Source of the DNA: Candidatus Enterococcus murrayae | Lineage (GTDB): Bacteria; Bacillota; Bacilli; Lactobacillales; Enterococcaceae | Direction of reading: 5' to 3' | Length of the DNA: 64,000 nucleotides | NCBI RefSeq assembly: GCF_017315985.1 | Contig: NZ_JAFLVR010000032.1 | Span: forward strand, 1 to 64,000 | Shown here: one piece after another, positions 33,373 through 42,237 of the stretch | Layout: every line of letters starts with the position of its first letter | Position numbering within the stretch: position 1 is the stretch's first letter | Notes under the pieces: model-generated | Databases searched by the model: none | What the model was told of the DNA's origin: nothing | Seen by the model: only the letters and a program-made list of their open reading frames with translations | Translations under genes and position numbers: made by a program

Positions 33373-34482
33373 ATGAAAAAGTTTCGAGTGATTATGGTTT
33401 TGGCGGTAGCTCTAGTCTTTTTTACTGGATGTAAAAAGCAGACACAGAAGGAATTTTCTGAAGAGTTAGCAAAGCAGGGGGATATGAATGCGGGGGAATA
33501 TTCGGCTGTGATCGATAGGGTAGCAATTGAAGGCGAGGATGCGGATAAACAAACGCGTACGTCGATTTATAAGATAGAAAAAATGATCAGCGGGACGAAA
33601 ATGTCAGGAAATTATCAGATTGATTTCAAGAAAAAATTGTTGGCGATGGATTTGTCGATTGATGGTCTGGGAGAGAAGTTCCCTATTGAGCTGTACGTAG
33701 ATGGGAAACGGCCATCTCTTTATATAAGTACTGATTTTATACCGGAATTGGTAAATACAATCAAAGCCTTCAATCCAGATGTTCCAGTTGAAGCGAAGCA
33801 ATTTGATGATTTAAAGGGAAAATACCTGTTTGATGATCAAAAAAAATCAAAAGAAAAAGGCGATGCTAAGACAGATGCAGATACCCTTAGCGGAACCCTC
33901 AATTCACAGCTGTTCAGTGACTACCTGAATACCTTAGACCCAGATTCCTTTGAGAAGCAGGAGGATACGATCAAACGGACTTTCACTAAGAAGGATATTC
34001 AGAACTTTGTCAAATACGCAAAAGAAAATGGCGACAAAGAGGAAAAGAAGGATGCTGAAAAGCTAGAGAAAAAGCTTAAGGATGTAACTGGCTATAAGCA
34101 GACGATTACTTTAAACACGAAAAAGCACACGCAAAAAAGCGTTATGAAGCTTGCGGTCAAAAATAAGGACATGACAGTTAAACTGGATATGACAGTGAAT
34201 AATCAAGCGAAGAAATCAGATAGAAAGATCAAATTGCCAAAAGCAGCCGATACGGTCTCGATGGAGGAGTTCCAAAAAATCATTGAAGATGCTCAAAAAA
34301 GCAGCACGATGATCTCTGAAGAGGATTTCAACGATCTGCTGGAAGTGATTAGACGCAATGGAAGTCAGTTATCACAACAGCAAGTTGAGCAGTTCAAGAG
34401 TACCTATAAACCATATTTGTCTGAGGAACAATATAAACAGCTTGAAGAAGCATTAGAACAAGCGGGGCAGATGGCCGCATAA
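33373..34482 (+). CDS. secreted lipoprotein of unknown function
   Basis: A 369-residue protein with a lipoprotein signal peptide (FRVIMVLAVALVFFTGC, Cys20 as lipidation site). The mature part is Lys/Asp/Glu-rich. Residues ~40-290 look like the LolA/LppX-like beta fold seen in DUF6612-type Gram-positive lipoproteins. The last ~80 residues are helical (EEFQKIIEDAQ... EEDFNDLLEVI). RBS GAAGGAGA. It is monocistronic with a perfect terminator. The function is not known. Confidence 0.75.
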   Translation: MKKFRVIMVLAVALVFFTGCKKQTQKEFSEELAKQGDMNAGEYSAVIDRVAIEGEDADKQTRTSIYKIEKMISGTKMSGNYQIDFKKKLLAMDLSIDGLGEKFPIELYVDGKRPSLYISTDFIPELVNTIKAFNPDVPVEAKQFDDLKGKYLFDDQKKSKEKGDAKTDADTLSGTLNSQLFSDYLNTLDPDSFEKQEDTIKRTFTKKDIQNFVKYAKENGDKEEKKDAEKLEKKLKDVTGYKQTITLNTKKHTQKSVMKLAVKNKDMTVKLDMTVNNQAKKSDRKIKLPKAADTVSMEEFQKIIEDAQKSSTMISEEDFNDLLEVIRRNGSQLSQQQVEQFKSTYKPYLSEEQYKQLEEALEQAGQMAA

Positions 34483-34484
34483 AT

Positions 34485-34522
34485 AACAGGATCAATCATT
34501 TCGGGTGATTGATCCTGTTTAT
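34485..34522 (+). terminator. terminator after lipoprotein gene
   Basis: Perfect 14-bp stem AACAGGATCAATCA / TGATTGATCCTGTT with loop TTTCGGG, then TATGG; the U-rich end is short. Confidence 0.8.
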
Positions 34523-34541
34523 GGATTTATGCTAAACTATT

Positions 34542-34740
34542 ACTGACGACAATCACATGAAAAAAGACAAGAGGCGATTTTGGTCCGGCGCACTACACAT
34601 TACGCAACTGAAGTAATTTAGTGAAACGTGGAAAAGTATTCTGACATCAAATAAACTGAAAATTTTCGCGAGAAAAGCCAGTTTATTTGTTGTGCAGAAA
34701 TTTTTCACGTTTTTTTGTTGCCTGTTGGATTGTCGTCAGT
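34542..34740. repeat. 199-bp foldback element with nested inverted repeats
   Basis: Outer arms ACTGACGACAATC (34542-34554) and GATTGTCGTCAGT (34728-34740) are a perfect 13-bp inverted repeat. Inside are CGTGGAAAAGTATTCTG (34626-34642) facing CAGAAATTTTTCACG (34695-34709), and CAAATAAACTG (34648-34658) facing CAGTTTATTTG (34679-34689). All are nested in order, so the whole region can fold as one long hairpin. No target-site duplication is evident. It could be a MITE-like repeat or a structured leader of the methyltransferase gene. Confidence 0.6.
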
Positions 34741-34758
34741 CGGAAAGAGGAATATAAA

Positions 34759-35583
34759 ATGATCAACAAAATTAAGAGAAATGTACCGATATTTAGCCAA
34801 GGCCAAGATTCGATTTGGCTGGATGACCATTTAGCACCACAAATGTTAGCCGCTCACTTGGATACCGAATTTGATGGCGCTACTAGAAATGCTGAATATA
34901 TCAAGCGCTCGATGGAGTGGCTGACAAAAAAATGCCCGGCACAGGATTTTCCGCAGTTATTGGATCTGGGGTGCGGCCCTGGAATCTACGCGGAGAAATT
35001 TTTTGAAGCGGGATATCACGTAAAAGGAATTGATTTTTCAGAATTGAGTATCGCTTATGCGCAGGAATCAGCGGATGGGAAAAAATACGATATCGATTAT
35101 CAATGCGGAAATTATTTGGCAGAAGATTTAGGCAGTGAACAATACGATGTGATTGTTCTGATTTATTGTGATCTAGGTGTTTTTTCATCAGAGGACCGAA
35201 AGCGTCTGTTTAAGAAGGTAAATCGGGCATTGAAAAAGGGTGGACGCTTCATTTTTGATGTCTTTACTCTAGAGAAATATAAAAGCTTTGAGGCTGCAAA
35301 GACTTGGCAGCTGGAAGAAAATAATTTTTGGACGAAGGAAGCTTGTCTGCATTTATCCGCACAGAAAAGATATCCAGGAACGAACACCTACTTGGACCAG
35401 CATTATTTACTGTATCCCGAAGCGGTCAAGGAATTTTTTATCTGGGAAACGGTTTTTGCGGCTGACGAGCTTTTAGCAGAATTGAGCGCGTGTGGTTTTG
35501 CTGGCAGTGAAGTTTTTGGCGATCTTCACGGGATTTTGTATACAGCTGAATCAGAAACACTTTGTTTGGTCGTCGAAAAATAG
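34759..35583 (+). CDS. class I SAM-dependent methyltransferase
   Basis: A 274-residue enzyme. The start at 34759 follows AAAGAGGAA; an in-frame start at 34687 lies inside the foldback element and lacks a site. The SAM-binding motif I is LLDLGCGPGIYAEKF near residue 71, with the acidic motif VKGIDFSELSI and motif III in IVLIYCDLGVF / FIFDVFTLEKY. The substrate is unknown. It is followed by a racemase gene on its own RBS; the four genes to 38436 may be one functional group. Confidence 0.87.
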   Translation: MINKIKRNVPIFSQGQDSIWLDDHLAPQMLAAHLDTEFDGATRNAEYIKRSMEWLTKKCPAQDFPQLLDLGCGPGIYAEKFFEAGYHVKGIDFSELSIAYAQESADGKKYDIDYQCGNYLAEDLGSEQYDVIVLIYCDLGVFSSEDRKRLFKKVNRALKKGGRFIFDVFTLEKYKSFEAAKTWQLEENNFWTKEACLHLSAQKRYPGTNTYLDQHYLLYPEAVKEFFIWETVFAADELLAELSACGFAGSEVFGDLHGILYTAESETLCLVVEK

Positions 35584-35642
35584 GAGCGGACACCTGTTTC
35601 TTGCTATAATGGAGAAATAATTAAGCAGGAAGAGGTGGAAGG

Positions 35643-36335
35643 ATGAAAACGATTGGATTATTAGGAGGAATGAGCTGGGAAAGTACGGTGACTTATTATA
35701 CCCGGATCAATGAACTGGTCAATCAACAATTAGGCGGACTGCACTCCGCAAAAATCAAATTGGCAAGTGTTGATTTTGAGGAGATTGAAAAATGTCAGGT
35801 GGAAAATGAATGGGAAAAGAGCGGTGAGATCCTTGGCAAGGAGGCACAGCGCTTGGAACAAGCAGGGGCTGATTTTCTGTTAATCTGTACGAATACGATG
35901 CACAAGGTTGTCCCGCAAATCGCGAACTATTTATCAATCCCGATCCTGCATATCGCTGATGCGACGATTGCGGAGCTGCGGTCTAAAAAAATCAAAAAAG
36001 CCGCCCTTTTAGGGACGAAATATACCATGACGCAACAGTTTTATAAACAGAAAATCATAGATAGCGGGATCGATGTATGGATTCCCAAGGACGCAGACAT
36101 CGAAAGCGTGAATCAGATTATTTTTGCCGAATTGTGTCATGGCAAAATTTTGGCTGAGTCCAAGGAACAATTTATTACGGTGATTAATCAAGCGATCGAA
36201 GCAGGTGCAGAGGGAGTCATTTTGGGTTGTACAGAGATTGGTCTGTTGATCCAGCAAGCGGATGTGACTATTCCGGTGTTTGATACGACCGAAATTCATT
36301 CCCAGAAGGCAGTCGAACGAGCTTTGGCAGATTGA
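35643..36335 (+). CDS. aspartate/glutamate racemase family protein
   Basis: A 230-residue cofactor-independent racemase, RacX/YgeA type. IGLLGGMSWESTVTYY is the family start. The two catalytic cysteines are visible in LLICTNTMHKV and GVILGCTEIGLL. It probably interconverts an L- and D-amino acid; the substrate is not predictable. RBS GAAGAGGTGGAAGG precedes the ATG. It is coupled (14 bp) to the glycosyltransferase gene. Confidence 0.9.
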   Translation: MKTIGLLGGMSWESTVTYYTRINELVNQQLGGLHSAKIKLASVDFEEIEKCQVENEWEKSGEILGKEAQRLEQAGADFLLICTNTMHKVVPQIANYLSIPILHIADATIAELRSKKIKKAALLGTKYTMTQQFYKQKIIDSGIDVWIPKDADIESVNQIIFAELCHGKILAESKEQFITVINQAIEAGAEGVILGCTEIGLLIQQADVTIPVFDTTEIHSQKAVERALAD

Positions 36336-36348
36336 ACGAGGAGCTTTG

Positions 36349-37572
36349 ATGAAGACAATTCTTTTTGCGCCAGCAACCTTTAATTTAGCGGAAACGACAC
36401 GTATGATTGAAATCGCCAAGGTTTTACGGCAGGACTACCATTGTGTTTTCTGCGGATTTTCCGAAACGTATCTTGAATTAATCAAAGAAGAGCGCTTCGC
36501 AGTTTCTTTACTGAGTCCTAAGCTAACCGTGCAGCAAGAAGCAGCAATCATGAAATTTGATCAAGGGAAGAGCTTGAAAAATCCCTTTACCTCTGAGCTA
36601 GTGGCTGAACGCATCGCGAGTGAATTGACAGTGATCGAGGAGCTGTCACCCAGTGCGATCGTGACTGGCAGTAATGTGACAATTTTTTTATCTGCCCGCA
36701 TTGCTGAGATTCCTTTGGTTTATGTCAAACCAATCGCGCTGTCACGGCCGTATTTCAATAATGAAGCGGTATGTGTGCGTCCAAGTCAGCTGGATAAAAG
36801 CTATCTGCCGGCAGCTGCACTTTGGAAGGCGTTCATCAAGGTATCGAAACATCTAACGTGGAAACCAGGAGCCTTCAAGAAGGCGGCTCGCAGCTACCAA
36901 CTGGCATTACCTAAATACACATTAGATCTGCTGGACGGTGACTTGAATTTGATAACCACTCATCCGGCCTTTACTGAGGAGCTGGAGTTTCCAAGTAATT
37001 ACCGATCGGTTGGTCCGATTTTTGCTCGTTTGCCGTATGAAATTCCGGCTGAAGTTCTTCAAGTGATCAAACGTGCGCGTGAAAGAAAAAAAGCAGTCGT
37101 TTATTTTGCTATGGGAAGCTCTGGCAATCGTTCATTGATTGAAACGGTGCTGAAGTACTTTGAGCAGACGGATATCGAAGTGATCGCCCCCATCAAAAAT
37201 TATGTACAAGATACTGCCGTGGCAAGTAACATTCATGTATTTGATTGGCTGCCGGCTTTAGAGGTTTCTGAGCTGGTGGATTTTTCTGTGATTCACGGCG
37301 GCGAGGGAACCGTCCAAACCGCCTGTTCCTCAGGCAGACCATTTATTGGGATCGGGCTGCAATATGAACAGGAAGTCAATGTTGCTTACTGTGAAACCTT
37401 CGGCAATGCTGTTGCTTTGAGCCCAAAGAAGATTGCTCCTCAACTGGAGGAAAGCATTAGAAAAGTTCGTTCCCCAAAATTCAGAGAAAAAGCACAAGAA
37501 ATGAAAGTGCTGATGAAGGCGGTAAATGGGGCAAAGAGGGCTGCAGAAGAAATCAAACACGATTACCTTTAG
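36349..37572 (+). CDS. UGT/MGT-type (GT1) glycosyltransferase
   Basis: A 407-residue GT-B enzyme. The ATG at 36349 has GAGGAG upstream and is chosen over an ATG inside the racemase gene. The C-terminal nucleotide-sugar domain includes VVYFAMGSSGNR, VFDWLPALEVSELVDFSVIH, and the family signature HGGEGTVQTACSSGRPFIGIG. Members glycosylate small hydrophobic molecules, including macrolides, or lipids. Here it could modify an exogenous compound or a lipid. A MerR gene with a drug-binding-type domain follows. Confidence 0.85.
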   Translation: MKTILFAPATFNLAETTRMIEIAKVLRQDYHCVFCGFSETYLELIKEERFAVSLLSPKLTVQQEAAIMKFDQGKSLKNPFTSELVAERIASELTVIEELSPSAIVTGSNVTIFLSARIAEIPLVYVKPIALSRPYFNNEAVCVRPSQLDKSYLPAAALWKAFIKVSKHLTWKPGAFKKAARSYQLALPKYTLDLLDGDLNLITTHPAFTEELEFPSNYRSVGPIFARLPYEIPAEVLQVIKRARERKKAVVYFAMGSSGNRSLIETVLKYFEQTDIEVIAPIKNYVQDTAVASNIHVFDWLPALEVSELVDFSVIHGGEGTVQTACSSGRPFIGIGLQYEQEVNVAYCETFGNAVALSPKKIAPQLEESIRKVRSPKFREKAQEMKVLMKAVNGAKRAAEEIKHDYL

Positions 37573-37644
37573 TAGACCGCTTGACTTTCCAGTTACTGGA
37601 ACCCTTAAACTAAAGCTGTTCAATAGAGGAATGGGGGGAATGAA

Positions 37645-38436
37645 ATGCTAAGTATCAGCCAGTTTTCTCGAGCGAGTCATATTACGCCAAAAACATTGCG
37701 TTATTATGATGAGATTGATTTGCTGAAACCAGAAGCCGTGGATCCCAATAATGGGTATCGTTATTACACGAGCACTCAGTTATTGACCGCTTTTAAAATT
37801 CAAAAGCTGAAGCAATACGAGTTTCGTTTAGCTGAGATTCGTTTGGCCTTAGAGGACGACTTGTATCTGCTTGAACGAATGACTGATAAGCGTCAAGAAA
37901 TCCAGCAAAAAATGACGACTTATCACTCCATTCAGACAGCTATTGAAACAGACATCGCAGCTTTAGCTGAAGGAGGAAGTTTTATGTTTAATCAAGAGCC
38001 GCCAATCGAAATCGTTGAAAATGTTGTATGGAATATCATCTCAGTCAGAAAAACGATGAATATCAAAGACTTTGATCAATTAATGGCAGCCGTCTATCAA
38101 AAAGTAAACGAAGAAAAGGCCACACCTGTCTATGCACCATTGACTTTGTATCACAGTCCTGAATATACGCCTGAAAATTATGATGTTGAGATTGCGATCC
38201 CGATTTTGGAGGAAGAGTTACGAACACGCCAGCTGCATGCGGAGCGCTGTGTGAAATACCATTTTCACGGAAACTATCAAGGGCTGCCTGCTGCTTATGC
38301 GGAAGCCGCGAAATGGATCGATGACAACGAGTATGTAATCACCGATGCTGTTTTTGAAATCTATTTGACGAATCCAAGTGAAGTCCCCGCAGCTGAAAAT
38401 GAAGTGGATATTTATTTTCCGATAAAAGCTAAATAA
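37645..38436 (+). CDS. MerR-family regulator with GyrI-like effector domain
   Basis: A 263-residue BmrR-like regulator. The N-terminal HTH and wing are typical (SISQFSRASHITPKTLRYYDEIDLL is split by the usual turn; then YRYYTSTQLL). A linker coiled coil lies at ~75-115. The C-terminal ~150 residues form a GyrI/SOUL-like ligand domain ending VDIYFPIKAK. Such proteins bind drugs or lipophilic cations and activate efflux or modification genes. It lies just downstream of the glycosyltransferase. Confidence 0.88.
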   Translation: MLSISQFSRASHITPKTLRYYDEIDLLKPEAVDPNNGYRYYTSTQLLTAFKIQKLKQYEFRLAEIRLALEDDLYLLERMTDKRQEIQQKMTTYHSIQTAIETDIAALAEGGSFMFNQEPPIEIVENVVWNIISVRKTMNIKDFDQLMAAVYQKVNEEKATPVYAPLTLYHSPEYTPENYDVEIAIPILEEELRTRQLHAERCVKYHFHGNYQGLPAAYAEAAKWIDDNEYVITDAVFEIYLTNPSEVPAAENEVDIYFPIKAK

Positions 38437-38439
38437 GGA

Positions 38440-38485
38440 CTAAAAAGGCGGCCAGCTTAATCAACAGCTGGCCGCCCTATTTTTA
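38440..38485. terminator. bidirectional terminator
   Basis: CTAAAAAGGCGGCCAGCT and AGCTGGCCGCCCTATTTTTAG form an 11-bp GC-rich perfect stem with A and T runs on the two sides. Confidence 0.9.
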
Positions 38486-39049
38486 GTGATTTCGTTTACG
38501 CATAAAGAGTCCGGTGATCAGTCCCAATCCTCCACAAGCCAAGAGAGTGACGATTGTAATAAAGCTCATCTCAAGCACATCGAATACACCTGTTTGATTA
38601 GCGACAATGTTGGTTATAAGGACTGCTGGAATTGCTGTTAGTGAAGCGACACCTAAGCATGAGCCCATGTTCCAATGTAAAAGTTTTCGAATCCCGATAT
38701 TGATCCAAAAGTAGGCGATCCACGTCAGCGCGATTGGCAGACCAATCGGCAGTAACCAGTAAACAGGTGCATCTACAAAGTAATCATTGATCGTTCGTTC
38801 AAGAACCATAAAGTAAGGGACAATCAAAAATGTAAAGACCGAAACAGAATGGATCACGCGGGCATTCTTACTAAAAAGCAGTGCATCTAGTAAGGTACCT
38901 CCAAAAATCAAACTGCTCCCGACAATTCGAAACCAAGTAAATTGCTGATCAATAGCCAAATTTGTAACCGCTGTTATCGCAAATGCTAAAAAGAATAAAA
39001 TCCAAAAGAATTTTCTGCCAATAGTCATCGTTTTATCCAACCTCGTCAT
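38483..39049 (-). CDS. integral membrane protein, unknown
   Basis: A 188-residue protein with about six transmembrane helices (FFWILFFLAFAITAVTNLA, IVGSSLIFGGTLLDALLF, VFTFLIVPYFMVL, WLLPIGLPIALTWIAYFW, VASLTAIPAVLITNIVA and FITIVTLLACGGLGLITG). RBS GGAGGAAA. TATACT in the reverse strand near 39076-39081 may be its -10. I cannot assign a family. Confidence 0.7.
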   Translation of the reverse strand: MTRLDKTMTIGRKFFWILFFLAFAITAVTNLAIDQQFTWFRIVGSSLIFGGTLLDALLFSKNARVIHSVSVFTFLIVPYFMVLERTINDYFVDAPVYWLLPIGLPIALTWIAYFWINIGIRKLLHWNMGSCLGVASLTAIPAVLITNIVANQTGVFDVLEMSFITIVTLLACGGLGLITGLFMRKRNH

Positions 39050-39164
39050 TTGTTTTCCTCCTCGTGCTCTTTTCTAAAGTATAACAGTCTTTATTTTTCC
39101 CCGATATCAGACTTACGACTCATTTTTGACTGCGTCTGCCTTTTTCGTCGGTAACGTCTATAGC

Positions 39165-39217
39165 TAGAATAGGTCTTGAAAAATGTGTATAATCATTATT
39201 AATGAAAGCGCTAATCT
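39165..39217 (+). promoter_or_regulatory. promoter and cre-like site for secreted DUF5648 protein
   Basis: A weak -35 TAGAAT (39165-39170), 17-bp spacer and a perfect -10 TATAAT (39188-39193). ATGAAAGCGCTAATC (39203-39217) directly downstream has the CcpA cre core TGAAAGCGCT. The rest of 39050-39381 (332 bp) is AT-rich and carries no supported gene. Confidence 0.5.
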
Positions 39218-39381
39218 TAATATTAAGGATTTAACAAATAGTTGGAACGCCAAACTATTATAAATATATTTAATTAAAATGAACGGGTTGTTAAGTTGAG
39301 ACGAACAAGGAACATGCGGATTGTCGGAAATCAAAAAAGGTATACTGGGCTGATCGAATAAGGATTTAGGAGGAAATGAGA

Positions 39382-40533
39382 ATGAAAAAGTATTTATCAA
39401 GTGTTTTTGTCGCAGTCGCTTTACTGCTGGGCTGCGCGCTATTTGTCCATGCTGAGGATGTTGCAGCTGCGACTTTGTTAAGAGTTTATAATCCCAACTC
39501 AGGTGAGCATCATTACACAGCAAATACAAATGAACGTAATCATTTGGTAAAGGTTGGCTGGCGAAATGAAGGAACCGCCTGGGAAACACCTGCGAAAGGA
39601 GCGGCTGTTTATCGTTTGTATAATCCAAATAATGGCGGTGATCACCATTATACTGTTAATGCAAATGAGAAGAACCACTTAGTAAAAGTTGGTTGGCGTT
39701 ATGAAGGTGTCGCATGGCAGTCTGGAGGCTCCGTTCCGGTTTATCGCTTATACAATCCTAATGCAAAGACCGGAACCCATCATTACACATTGCATGCTAG
39801 TGAAAAAAATCATTTAGTAAAAGTCGGCTGGCGTTATGAAGGAGTGGGCTTCTATTCTACCTCAAGTCAGGCAGGAAATAATAACTCCGGCTCCGGAGTC
39901 GCTCCAAGAAAAGTGGATGTAAATATCACTGGACTTGGCGGTGTTGAGCAGGGTGTTTCTGGTTCATATCGTTTATTGTATTCAAATAAACCTTTTGATC
40001 AAGCCAATTTAAGTGGGAATGCAACAATCGATTTTTCAGCAAATGTTACAATGACTGGAAATAAGAGCGACTATGAAATGCAGTTTGTTGTGGCGGGAAA
40101 TGGCAAAGCCTGCGGTCAAGTTGGGGTAGGGCTGCACTATCAAGCAGGCTCGGATGCTAATTTTGCCCAAGGAAGAATCAACACGACCAATATCAACTTC
40201 CCGGCTAACGCGGGTGTGTATGGCCAGCAATACTATTCAGTCAACACCAATGCGCCACGAATCGCTAACGGTCAAACAGTTCACCTGCGAGTGAAGTATT
40301 TCGCTTCAGGTTATATGCAAACATTCGTTAACAATACGCTAGTCGGTCAGTACAAAACGAGCTTGACAGCAGGCGGCGGGGCTTATATCTTACATGATAC
40401 GACCAACACACCAGTCAAAATTCGTAATTTAAAGGTCTTGAGAGACGGCAAAGATGTGACGAAGAGCGGCAGACCATCATTTGCGAATACTAACTATGAT
40501 CATTCAAGCGGCTCTGTTTCTGGTGCGTATTAA
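39382..40533 (+). CDS. secreted protein with three DUF5648 repeats and lectin-like C-terminal domain
   Basis: A 383-residue exported protein. The start at 39382 is 8 bp after AGGAGG; the ATG at 39376 abuts it. The signal peptide ends near LFVHA. Three ~40-residue repeats follow (LLRVYNPNSGEHHYTANTNE, VYRLYNPNNGGDHHYT, VYRLYNPNAKTGTHHYT), each ending HLVKVGWR.EG, the DUF5648 pattern found in secreted cell-wall or carbohydrate-associated proteins. After a Gly/Ser/Asn linker, ~200 residues look like a beta-rich jelly roll (VDVNITGLGGVEQGVSGSYR ... VHLRVKYFASGYMQTF). No anchor motif. Likely a surface or secreted carbohydrate-binding protein; function inferred. Confidence 0.8.
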   Translation: MKKYLSSVFVAVALLLGCALFVHAEDVAAATLLRVYNPNSGEHHYTANTNERNHLVKVGWRNEGTAWETPAKGAAVYRLYNPNNGGDHHYTVNANEKNHLVKVGWRYEGVAWQSGGSVPVYRLYNPNAKTGTHHYTLHASEKNHLVKVGWRYEGVGFYSTSSQAGNNNSGSGVAPRKVDVNITGLGGVEQGVSGSYRLLYSNKPFDQANLSGNATIDFSANVTMTGNKSDYEMQFVVAGNGKACGQVGVGLHYQAGSDANFAQGRINTTNINFPANAGVYGQQYYSVNTNAPRIANGQTVHLRVKYFASGYMQTFVNNTLVGQYKTSLTAGGGAYILHDTTNTPVKIRNLKVLRDGKDVTKSGRPSFANTNYDHSSGSVSGAY

Positions 40534-40552
40534 AACTGAAATACTAAAAGAA

Positions 40553-40609
40553 TAAAACAAAAGGCAGGCAAAACTGATTATTCATCAGTTTTGCCTGCCT
40601 TTTGTTTAT
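40553..40609. terminator. 23-bp bidirectional terminator
   Basis: A 23-bp perfect stem (40555-40577 with 40585-40607), A-rich on the left and T-rich on the right, serving two convergent genes. Confidence 0.92.
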
Positions 40610-41958
40610 TAACTGATCGTTTTAGCGTCCGTTTCGGTTTGAGCCATTTTAGCTGTTACGTGTTCATCAATGCGTAGGAAAGGCAGATAGATAAACACAC
40701 TTACTGCGATGATAATAATTTGCAGTACTGCTGCGCGCCAATCGCCTCCGGTTGCTAAGAATCCTGAGATGACCGGTGGCGTGGTCCAAGGTATTTGAAC
40801 AACGACATGATTGATCAATCCTGCGGCTGTTGCAAAATAAGCCGTAACCAATGAGAAGATCGGAGCTAGGACAAAGGGAATGATCAAGCTTAGATTGAAC
40901 ACGATCGGCAGGCCAAAGATGATCGGTTCACTGATATTAAATAGGGCTGGAGTGACGGACAATTTAGCGAAATCCTTGTAATCTTTTCGACGGCTAAAAA
41001 TGAAGATTGCAATTAATAAAGCGATCGTATTTCCCGAGCCGCCCATTACAGCGAATGTATCCTTAAAGGCCATATTGATAATGTGAGGAATTTGTTCATG
41101 ATTGGCATACGCCGCCATATTTTCCTGCATATTTTGCAACAGGAATGGGTCAAGCAGTGAACCAGAGATAACCGCTTGGTGGATACCGAAGCCAAAGAAC
41201 AGGTTCGCGATCGAAGTGATCAAGACGAAGCCAGGCAAGCCAGTAGTGATGTGGCTCAATGGACCTGTGATCGCTTTAGTGATCAGACCATTCACATCCA
41301 TGTTGAAGAGCTGGTTTACACCAAATGAAAGAATCGCAAATACTGTGACAGTGATCATGATTGGGATCAATACGTTGAATGATTTCAACACAGCTGGCGG
41401 GATATTTCCCGATAACTTGATCTGTAATTTTTCATTGGTAGATAATTTGATAAATAGTTCAGTTGCTAAGAGACCAACAAAAATGCCGACGAACATGCCA
41501 GAAGCACCAGTATGTGAGCCAGGTATAACGCCTGTAACCTCGATGGCTTTCTTTGCATTTTCTGGTGTGAACATTGTTTTCATCGGTGTCAAAACGATGA
41601 ATGTTGAGATCGACACTAAAACTGCTGCGATATGATTTGTATAATTTCTGCTGACACACATATGATAAGAAACTGCAGCAACGACTAGCAGTGTGGTGAT
41701 ACTCAACGTGCCGTTGGCGATCGACATCCCGATTTCTTGGACCTTCATCAAAGTAGCAGGATCAATGATTTTTCCCATGAACCCAGTCGGTTCGAGGATA
41801 ACGTAGTTAATCAGAGTAACGAATCCGGCCAGCATCATAAAGGGCATGAAAGTAGCAAATGCATCACGCAGTGTCCGCATATGGATTTGATTGCCTAGCT
41901 TCATCGCGATAATACCAAAACGTTCAAAGAGCTGTTCCTTTTTATTTGTTTTCTCCAC
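40609..41958 (-). CDS. PTS cellobiose/lactose-family EIIC permease
   Basis: The protein has 449 residues with a GTG start at 41958, because AAAAAGGAG lies just upstream; an ATG at 42000 has no site. About ten transmembrane segments, FGFGIHQAVISGSLLDPFLL and the sugar-site motif FNISEPIIFGLPIVFN mark the Lac family. No EIIA or EIIB is adjacent. Its GntR regulator lies upstream on the same strand and a GH1 phospho-glucosidase is divergent beyond it. All three probably serve one aryl- or alkyl-beta-glucoside. Confidence 0.9.
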   Translation of the reverse strand: MEKTNKKEQLFERFGIIAMKLGNQIHMRTLRDAFATFMPFMMLAGFVTLINYVILEPTGFMGKIIDPATLMKVQEIGMSIANGTLSITTLLVVAAVSYHMCVSRNYTNHIAAVLVSISTFIVLTPMKTMFTPENAKKAIEVTGVIPGSHTGASGMFVGIFVGLLATELFIKLSTNEKLQIKLSGNIPPAVLKSFNVLIPIMITVTVFAILSFGVNQLFNMDVNGLITKAITGPLSHITTGLPGFVLITSIANLFFGFGIHQAVISGSLLDPFLLQNMQENMAAYANHEQIPHIINMAFKDTFAVMGGSGNTIALLIAIFIFSRRKDYKDFAKLSVTPALFNISEPIIFGLPIVFNLSLIIPFVLAPIFSLVTAYFATAAGLINHVVVQIPWTTPPVISGFLATGGDWRAAVLQIIIIAVSVFIYLPFLRIDEHVTAKMAQTETDAKTIS

Positions 41959-42135
41959 GGTTAGATTCTCCTTTTTCCATTTAATGTGCTCATTTTCCAA
42001 TTAGCTGCCATTCAAACTAAAGCATCTTCTCCTTTTCTTGTATTAAATACTTGTTGGGTGTTCTTTCCGTATTCTGTGAAAAGCTGGAATGGTCTCCTAA
42101 ATAATTTATTGCTTGTAAGCACTTTCCTTGGTTAC

Positions 42136-42192
42136 ATAATAAAACGGATTTCAGAAAAAGTAAATACCTTTTTATAAAAATATATATCTTTG
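42136..42192 (-). promoter_or_regulatory. EIIC promoter with upstream AT motif
   Basis: On the minus strand: TTTACT (42159-42164), 17-bp spacer, TATTAT (42136-42141). Upstream of the -35 lies CAAAGATATATATTTTTA (42175-42192), which recurs almost exactly at the GH1 promoter. It may be a GntR site or an UP element. Confidence 0.55.
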
Positions 42193-42205
42193 TTCAAGAG
42201 GCAAT

Positions 42206-42234
42206 GAAAAAAGAGCTGAATTTTTCAGCTCTAG
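42206..42234 (-). terminator. terminator after GntR gene
   Basis: Minus strand: AGAGCTGAA, short loop, TTCAGCTCT, then TTTTTTC. Confidence 0.8.
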
Positions 42235-42237
42235 CGC

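Noticed and set aside
34542-34740. Known riboswitch class (SAM, T-box, lysine) before the methyltransferase
   Set aside because: I see none of the conserved core motifs of those classes; the region is better described as nested inverted repeats.
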